From positions 1 through 25,220 of the forward strand of contig JAAETV010000422.1 of assembly GCA_024227975.1 (NCBI GenBank): a stretch of 25,220 nt of DNA. Direction: 5' to 3'. Each line of letters opens with the position of its first letter. Within the stretch, counting starts at the first letter, position 1. A program made the translations under genes and the position numbers. Of the stretch, positions 21,574 through 25,220 are shown one piece after another. Origin of the DNA: Actinomycetes bacterium (GTDB lineage Bacteria > Actinomycetota > Acidimicrobiia > Acidimicrobiales > SZUA-35). Under the pieces are notes generated by a model. The model was given only the letters and a program-made list of their open reading frames with translations, was not told where the DNA came from and made no database searches.

Positions 21574-22299
21574 GTGCCCTCAACTCCGGCATCTGCCGAT
21601 TCCTTGATGACCATCTCGTCTGAGGTGGCGGCGTGTCGGGCCTGCCCACGCCTGGTTGGGTGGTGCCAGCAGGTGGCGGTTGAGAAGAGGGCCGCCTTTG
21701 TCGACTGGGACTACTGGGGGCGAGGTGTTCCCCCTTTCGGCGATGAGGCGGCCCGGGTGGCCGTGATCGGCTTGGCCCCCGCCGCCCACGGAGCGAACCG
21801 AACCGGCCGGATGTTCACCGGCGACCGTTCCGGGGACTGGTTGTACCGAGCCCTCCATCGGGCTGGATTCGCCAACCAACCCACCAGTACCGATATCGAC
21901 GATGGCCTGGAGCTGGCTGACGCCATCGTCACCTCTCCGGTGAAGTGCGCCCCCCCGGCCAACAAGCCGACGCCAGCCGAACGAGACCAGTGCCACCCCT
22001 TCCTCGATCGGGAGCTGGCCTTGGTCGATCCTGTCGTTTTCGTTGCTCTCGGGGGGTTCGCCTACCAGGCCATGGCCCGCTATCTCGGCATCAGTCCCCG
22101 ACCCAAGTTCGGCCATGGGGTGGAAGCGGAAGACGACAGAGGTCGTCTGGTCATCTGCAGCTACCACGTGAGCCAGCAGAACACATTCACCGGTCGTCTC
22201 ACCGAGCCCATGCTCGACACCGTGTTCAGGCGGGCCCGAGCTGCTGCTGATGAGCGACGTCCTCGAGCTCCAAGCCAACGAGCTAGGTTCGAACGATGA
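21574..22299 (+). CDS. family 5 uracil-DNA glycosylase (UdgB-like)
   Basis: This enzyme removes uracil and other deaminated bases from DNA. With the GTG at 21574 it has 241 residues. Cys21 and Cys24 (ACRACPRL), Cys125 (SPVKCAPP) and Cys140 (DQCHPFL) are the likely ligands of a [4Fe-4S] cluster. GLAPAAHGANRTGR (67-80) is the family 5 motif: it has Ala in place of the catalytic acidic or Asn residue of other families. SYHVSQQNTFTGRL is the second DNA-binding motif. Possible starts are GTG 21538, GTG 21574 and ATG 21607. 21538 overlaps the divergent phosphatase gene. 21574 lies 7 nt from a -10, so I prefer it. The downstream lipoprotein gene overlaps the stop by ATGA. Confidence 0.93.
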   Translation: MPSTPASADSLMTISSEVAACRACPRLVGWCQQVAVEKRAAFVDWDYWGRGVPPFGDEAARVAVIGLAPAAHGANRTGRMFTGDRSGDWLYRALHRAGFANQPTSTDIDDGLELADAIVTSPVKCAPPANKPTPAERDQCHPFLDRELALVDPVVFVALGGFAYQAMARYLGISPRPKFGHGVEAEDDRGRLVICSYHVSQQNTFTGRLTEPMLDTVFRRARAAADERRPRAPSQRARFER

Positions 22300-22622
22300 G
22301 GTCGACGAGGCGGGCCAGGCTGGTGGTCGGATTGGGGATGTCGGTGGCCGTCGCCATCTCCGGATGCACCGGCGATATCGAAGAGGGGGAGTACGGCCAG
22401 GGTAACCGAGAGGCCTTTCTCGCCGCCTGCACCGAGACGTCTGAGGATCCGCGACTGATCCGTGATGTGTGTGAGTGCACTTACGAAGAGATTCGAGCCA
22501 CCTTCACCCTTTCGGAGCTGGCCGCTCTGGAGGAGTCACTGAAGCTCAATTCGCTCGCATCCCTGCCCGAAGCCGTAGCTGCAGTGATGGCGGACTGCTT
22601 CGTCGCCGAAGCTGACTTGTAG
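22296..22622 (+). CDS. small Cys-containing lipoprotein
   Basis: The 108-residue product has a basic n-region, a short hydrophobic core and the lipobox AISGC, so it is probably a membrane lipoprotein on the outer face. The mature part is helical and carries four cysteines: AACTETSEDP, then DVCECTYEEIRATF and a late VMADCF. The pattern C...CxC...C suggests disulfides and resembles small helical cysteine domains seen in other actinobacterial secreted proteins. I know no name for it. Its ATG overlaps the glycosylase stop by 4 bp, so translation is probably coupled, which is odd for a cytosolic repair enzyme and a surface lipoprotein. Confidence 0.78.
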   Translation: MRSTRRARLVVGLGMSVAVAISGCTGDIEEGEYGQGNREAFLAACTETSEDPRLIRDVCECTYEEIRATFTLSELAALEESLKLNSLASLPEAVAAVMADCFVAEADL

Positions 22623-22666
22623 TTGTGTCCAGCAGCAGAGGATTTCGACCCATGGGATCTCAGGGA

Positions 22667-22672
22667 TAGATT
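22667..22672 (+). promoter_or_regulatory. -10 element of the FrhB-like gene (leaderless)
   Basis: TAGATT is followed by 6 nt and the ATG at 22679. No Shine-Dalgarno is present in the 56-bp gap after the lipoprotein gene, and no good -35 is visible. Confidence 0.45.
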
Positions 22673-22678
22673 TCAACC

Positions 22679-23848
22679 ATGACCGACACGGCTGCTCCTT
22701 CGGCAGCGTCCAAGCAGGCGAGCAAGCGCTGGACCTTCCAGTGGAAGGAACTGTACGACGAAGTGATCACCTCCGGTCTGTGCACCGGTTGCGCCGGCTG
22801 TGTGATCGCTTGCCCCCACGATGTCATCGGCTACGAGCACGAGCCGGGGGCGTACAAGCCGTTTCACCTCGAAGAGGAGCTCGGGGCTTCGAACTGCCTC
22901 CACGGCGAGAAGGGCTGTACCTCCTGTACCCGAGCCTGCCCCCGATTCCGGGCTTGGGAGACAGAGGCCGACGAGCACCTTCACGGTCGCATCCGCAACG
23001 AAGAGGAAGTGGCAGGGATCTACAAGGACATCCTGCTGGTCCGGGCAGCCGATGACGCCGTCCATGAGTCTGGCCAAGATGGAGGTCTCGTATCGGCCAT
23101 CCTCATCTGGTGTCTGGACAATGGGATCATCGATGGGGCCCTCCTTTCCATGCTGGAGGGTGGGGCCAACGGCTGGAAGGCCGTCCCCGGGGTAGCAACC
23201 AACGCTGAGGAGGTCCTGGCCGGTGCCGGTAGTCGTTATACCTATTCGGCCAACACGATTGCCTTCGACGAAGCTCGCGAACGGGGGCTGGAGAATCTGG
23301 CCCTCGTCGGGATGAGTTGCCAGACCTCGGTCGCCCCCGTCATGTGGCACCGCAAGGTGGGCAAGGTTTCACGCCCCATCAAGTTGAACATCGGCCTGCT
23401 CTGCTCCAAGAGCTTCGACGACGCCCTGTTCGACGAGCTGTTCTGGCTGAAGTACGGCCTGGCCAAAGACGACATCGTCAAGATGAACATCAAGGGCGTC
23501 TTTCAGGTCTGGATGCACAATGGCGACTACCACGAGATCAATCTCAAGGAGTGTCACGCCTGGACCCGTGAGGGCTGTAATCACTGTCCCGACTTCGCGG
23601 CTGAGCACGCTGACATATCGACCGGTGGCATCGGTGATGAGACCGACTGGACCCTGACCATCATCCGCACTGACCTCGGGCGCGCCGTCATCGACGCCAT
23701 GATCTCCGACGGGGTGATCGAGACCAGGCCGGGCGATGACGACCCCGGAGCCATCGCTCTCATGCGTCGCTTGGCCACTCGTAGCAGGGAGCGTTGGCCG
23801 GATTGGGCCAATCCCGAGGCGCGGGTCAGTATCGCGACCAAGCCCTAG
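22679..23848 (+). CDS. FrhB-like coenzyme F420 hydrogenase/dehydrogenase beta-subunit protein
   Basis: The 389-residue product has two [4Fe-4S] ferredoxin motifs. Cys35, 38, 41 and 45 (CTGCAGCVIACP) form one, and Cys73, 80, 83 and 87 (CLHGEKGCTSCTRACP) the other. The FrhB/FdhB flavin domain follows: SGQDGGLVSAILIWCLDNGI, GSRYTYSAN, VGMSCQTS, LLCSKSF and EGCNHCPDFAAEHADISTGG. In this family FAD and iron-sulfur clusters move electrons between F420 and another partner such as hydrogenase, formate dehydrogenase or sulfite reductase. No partner subunit is in the window. A stand-alone role as a ferredoxin:F420 or similar oxidoreductase is likely, and it suggests that the organism makes F420. It is preceded by a candidate leaderless promoter. 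Confidence 0.9.
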   Translation: MTDTAAPSAASKQASKRWTFQWKELYDEVITSGLCTGCAGCVIACPHDVIGYEHEPGAYKPFHLEEELGASNCLHGEKGCTSCTRACPRFRAWETEADEHLHGRIRNEEEVAGIYKDILLVRAADDAVHESGQDGGLVSAILIWCLDNGIIDGALLSMLEGGANGWKAVPGVATNAEEVLAGAGSRYTYSANTIAFDEARERGLENLALVGMSCQTSVAPVMWHRKVGKVSRPIKLNIGLLCSKSFDDALFDELFWLKYGLAKDDIVKMNIKGVFQVWMHNGDYHEINLKECHAWTREGCNHCPDFAAEHADISTGGIGDETDWTLTIIRTDLGRAVIDAMISDGVIETRPGDDDPGAIALMRRLATRSRERWPDWANPEARVSIATKP

Positions 23849-23850
23849 GT

Positions 23851-23865
23851 GTGCCCGCCGGGCAC
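23851..23865. terminator. short GC hairpin after the FrhB-like gene
   Basis: GTGCCC-GCC-GGGCAC begins 2 bp after the stop. The stem is only 6 bp and has no T-run, so it is a weak terminator at best. Confidence 0.3.
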
Positions 23866-23906
23866 CTCGAGATTCTCGGGGCGGCAAGACTTGTCACCAA
23901 ATCATG

Positions 23907-23941
23907 AGTTGCAGGCCCCAAGAATCTAGGGGGCTGCAACT
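23907..23941. terminator. strong hairpin between convergent genes
   Basis: Arms of 13 bp with one mismatch (23907-23919 and 23929-23941) enclose a 9-nt loop. The arms begin AGTTGCAG and end CTGCAACT. It lies 58 bp past the FrhB-like stop and just 3 bp past the stop of the leftward gene at 23945. Because it is symmetric it can serve both genes. There is no U-tract, as is common for actinobacterial terminators. Confidence 0.65.
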
Positions 23942-23944
23942 GCT

Positions 23945-25220
23945 TCACTCGGAACGGCGGGGCGTCAACACGTGGAGCAGGTCACTGGCGATGCTGGCAG
24001 CGGTGGCGGTGCTGATCCCGATCGGGGTCCCCTTGATCACATTGCCGAGATGATTGGTCAGCAGCGCCGTCCCCGCCGGATCGATCTGGAGCACGGTGCC
24101 GCAGTACGAGGGTAGGTCTTCGACGCTGTCGACCAGGATTACGACACCGACCTCGTGGTTGAGAGCTTCCTGATGACTGAATCCTCCAACACCGAAGTTC
24201 TCCATCCCATCAACGATGACGACGGGGAAGCCATCGTCGGTATCGACTGGCTGATCGGAGCTGATTGTCCGAGCCCACTGCCAGGCATCGGCTCGAACCT
24301 CACTGGAGGCGATATGGAGGTGGAGATCCTGGGTTGACAGGCCGAAGAGGGAGACCATGATGTGGCGGGCCGCGGCCATGGCGGCCGCCCTTGTTCCCAC
24401 GATGCCGAGCGGCCCGACCAGCAGGTCGGCTACCACCGGGACCGAGGGCAACGACAGCAGGGGTTGGATCTGGGTCCCGATCGATTCCGGTATGTCCTGG
24501 ATGTTGTCGAAGTTCGGCAGCCAATGCTGATCGGCGACCATGACCCCGATCTTGGCGAACAGGGGATGACCAGGAGGGCGGACCCCGAGGTTGGGGGCCT
24601 CGTGGGCGGCCCGAATCACCAGGTCTGCCGGGTCGGGATAGTGGTATCTCTCCCGGTCGGCCATCTCGGCTCGGGTCTGGCGGATGGACTCGATGAACTC
24701 CCAGGTGGCGACGTCAGAGGCTTGATCTGTTGGGGGCTGCTTGCGGCGGCGAAGTCCTCGTCGGCGACCCGGGGCCGGAGCCGGTTCGGTCATGTTGGAG
24801 GGAACAACAATGACGGGCTCTGGCTGATCGATCCTGGTGGTCTCGTCCAGCCAATCGGTGGCCCTGCGGCGTTCCTTTTTGGGACGGATGATGAAGCGAG
24901 CGGTGCCGACATCGAGGACGCCTGATCCGATGGGGGTTGGCTCGTTGACGGCGATGGAATCAAGCCTGGCTGGAGCCGCTCCTGGCACGACTACGGCCCG
25001 GTCATGGTCGTCAACGCGGATCGAGAAGCCGACGACATCGGTGCCTTCGGCGAAGTCATAGCTGGATTGGACCAGGTCCATGACAACACCAGCTGTCAGG
25101 CCCGCGATCTGCCGCAGCTCCAGGACCCCGACCTTCTCTTCATCGGCATTGGGTTCATCCCGACCATTCTCGTCGGACGCAGGCTGTGGCTCGACCTTGG
25201 CGTCAACCTCGTCCTCGTCC
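23945..25220 (-). CDS. EssC/EccC-like FtsK-family N-terminal protein, lacking ATPase domains (partial, 5' end outside)
   Basis: The leftward frame is open from the right edge to a stop at 23945, giving about 424 visible residues. The ATG at 25081 is internal, because coding sequence continues upstream without a stop. From the visible N-terminus there is an acidic stretch, then an FHA-like beta domain (VGVLELRQIAGLTAGVVMDL to about FIIRPKK). A basic linker follows (GRRRGLRRRK). The next part matches the region before the first ATPase of EssC/EccC of type VII secretion: a YPDPADL helix, HPLFAKIGVMVADQHWLPNF, LPSVPVVADLLVGPLGIVGT, DAWQWARTI and a strand region with LPSYCGTVLQID. The protein ends at about DLLHVLTPRR, where the FtsK ATPases would begin. 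No Walker motif is visible. It may be a stand-alone accessory factor or a truncated gene. Confidence 0.75.
   Translation of the reverse strand, partial: DEDEVDAKVEPQPASDENGRDEPNADEEKVGVLELRQIAGLTAGVVMDLVQSSYDFAEGTDVVGFSIRVDDHDRAVVVPGAAPARLDSIAVNEPTPIGSGVLDVGTARFIIRPKKERRRATDWLDETTRIDQPEPVIVVPSNMTEPAPAPGRRRGLRRRKQPPTDQASDVATWEFIESIRQTRAEMADRERYHYPDPADLVIRAAHEAPNLGVRPPGHPLFAKIGVMVADQHWLPNFDNIQDIPESIGTQIQPLLSLPSVPVVADLLVGPLGIVGTRAAAMAAARHIMVSLFGLSTQDLHLHIASSEVRADAWQWARTISSDQPVDTDDGFPVVIVDGMENFGVGGFSHQEALNHEVGVVILVDSVEDLPSYCGTVLQIDPAGTALLTNHLGNVIKGTPIGISTATAASIASDLLHVLTPRRSE

Noticed and set aside
23851..23865. The 6-bp GC hairpin as the main terminator of the FrhB-like gene
   Set aside because: The stem is short and lacks a T-run. 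The much longer hairpin at 23907-23941 is a better terminator.
1..25220. CRISPR array, tRNA, rRNA or insertion sequence
   Set aside because: I found no regularly spaced repeats, no cloverleaf with a clear acceptor stem, no transposase and no terminal inverted repeats. This was by eye, so a covariance-model tRNA search would be needed for certainty.

Overview
The window is a compact chromosomal stretch from a high-G+C actinobacterium. The deeper lineage, perhaps Acidimicrobiia, is only a guess. The actinobacterial signs are an Ada-AlkA fusion followed by ogt (as in Mycobacterium), the MSMEG_4193 / DUF3090 / SCO1664 gene trio, a DUF4333-type lipoprotein, a membrane-anchored BON-OmpA protein, an F420-type iron-sulfur flavoprotein and an EssC/EccC-like protein. 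Start codons are often GTG or TTG. Genes sit tail to tail or overlap by a few bases. I see no rRNA, tRNA, insertion sequence, prophage or CRISPR array.

Layout. 1-332 is the end of a Ppx/GppA-like phosphatase. 343-2318 is an alkylation-repair operon (ada-alkA then ogt, leftward). 2476-3578 holds two lipoproteins on opposite strands. 3069-7961 is a leftward operon: a MarR regulator, a fused alternative ketopantoate reductase-like/pantothenate synthetase, panB, an RNase II-like nuclease and a lipoprotein. 8094-10707 holds fpg (leftward) and, divergently, a YceI-like protein with a D-threonine-aldolase-like enzyme. 10698-13617 holds a DUF2889 protein, an HhH-GPD glycosylase and a class V aminotransferase. 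13624-15054 holds an OmpA-type anchor protein, a structured intergenic region and a tiny BldC/excisionase-like regulator. 15201-18143 holds an Ldh2-type dehydrogenase, two membrane or secreted proteins and a 64-residue protein. 18152-22622 holds an acyl-CoA dehydrogenase, the SCO1664-DUF3090-phosphatase trio, and a divergent family 5 uracil-DNA glycosylase coupled to a small lipoprotein. 22679-23848 is an FrhB-like protein. A strong hairpin separates it from a convergent EssC/EccC-like gene that runs off the right edge.

Themes. Five DNA-repair proteins lie in four separate places (Ada-AlkA, Ogt, Fpg, HhH-GPD, UDG). The pantothenate block is the best metabolic story: PanB makes ketopantoate, the N-terminal half of the fused protein looks like an alternative ketopantoate reductase, and the C-terminal half ligates pantoate to beta-alanine. 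A second theme is promoter architecture. At least eight starts have a TAnnnT hexamer only 6-8 nt upstream and no Shine-Dalgarno sequence, which suggests leaderless transcripts. One divergent pair shares a palindromic -10 element. I found no clear novel defence or mobile system. The most unusual items are the PanG-like/PanC fusion, the ATPase-less EssC/EccC-like protein, the symmetric bidirectional promoter and the trio of unknown function.
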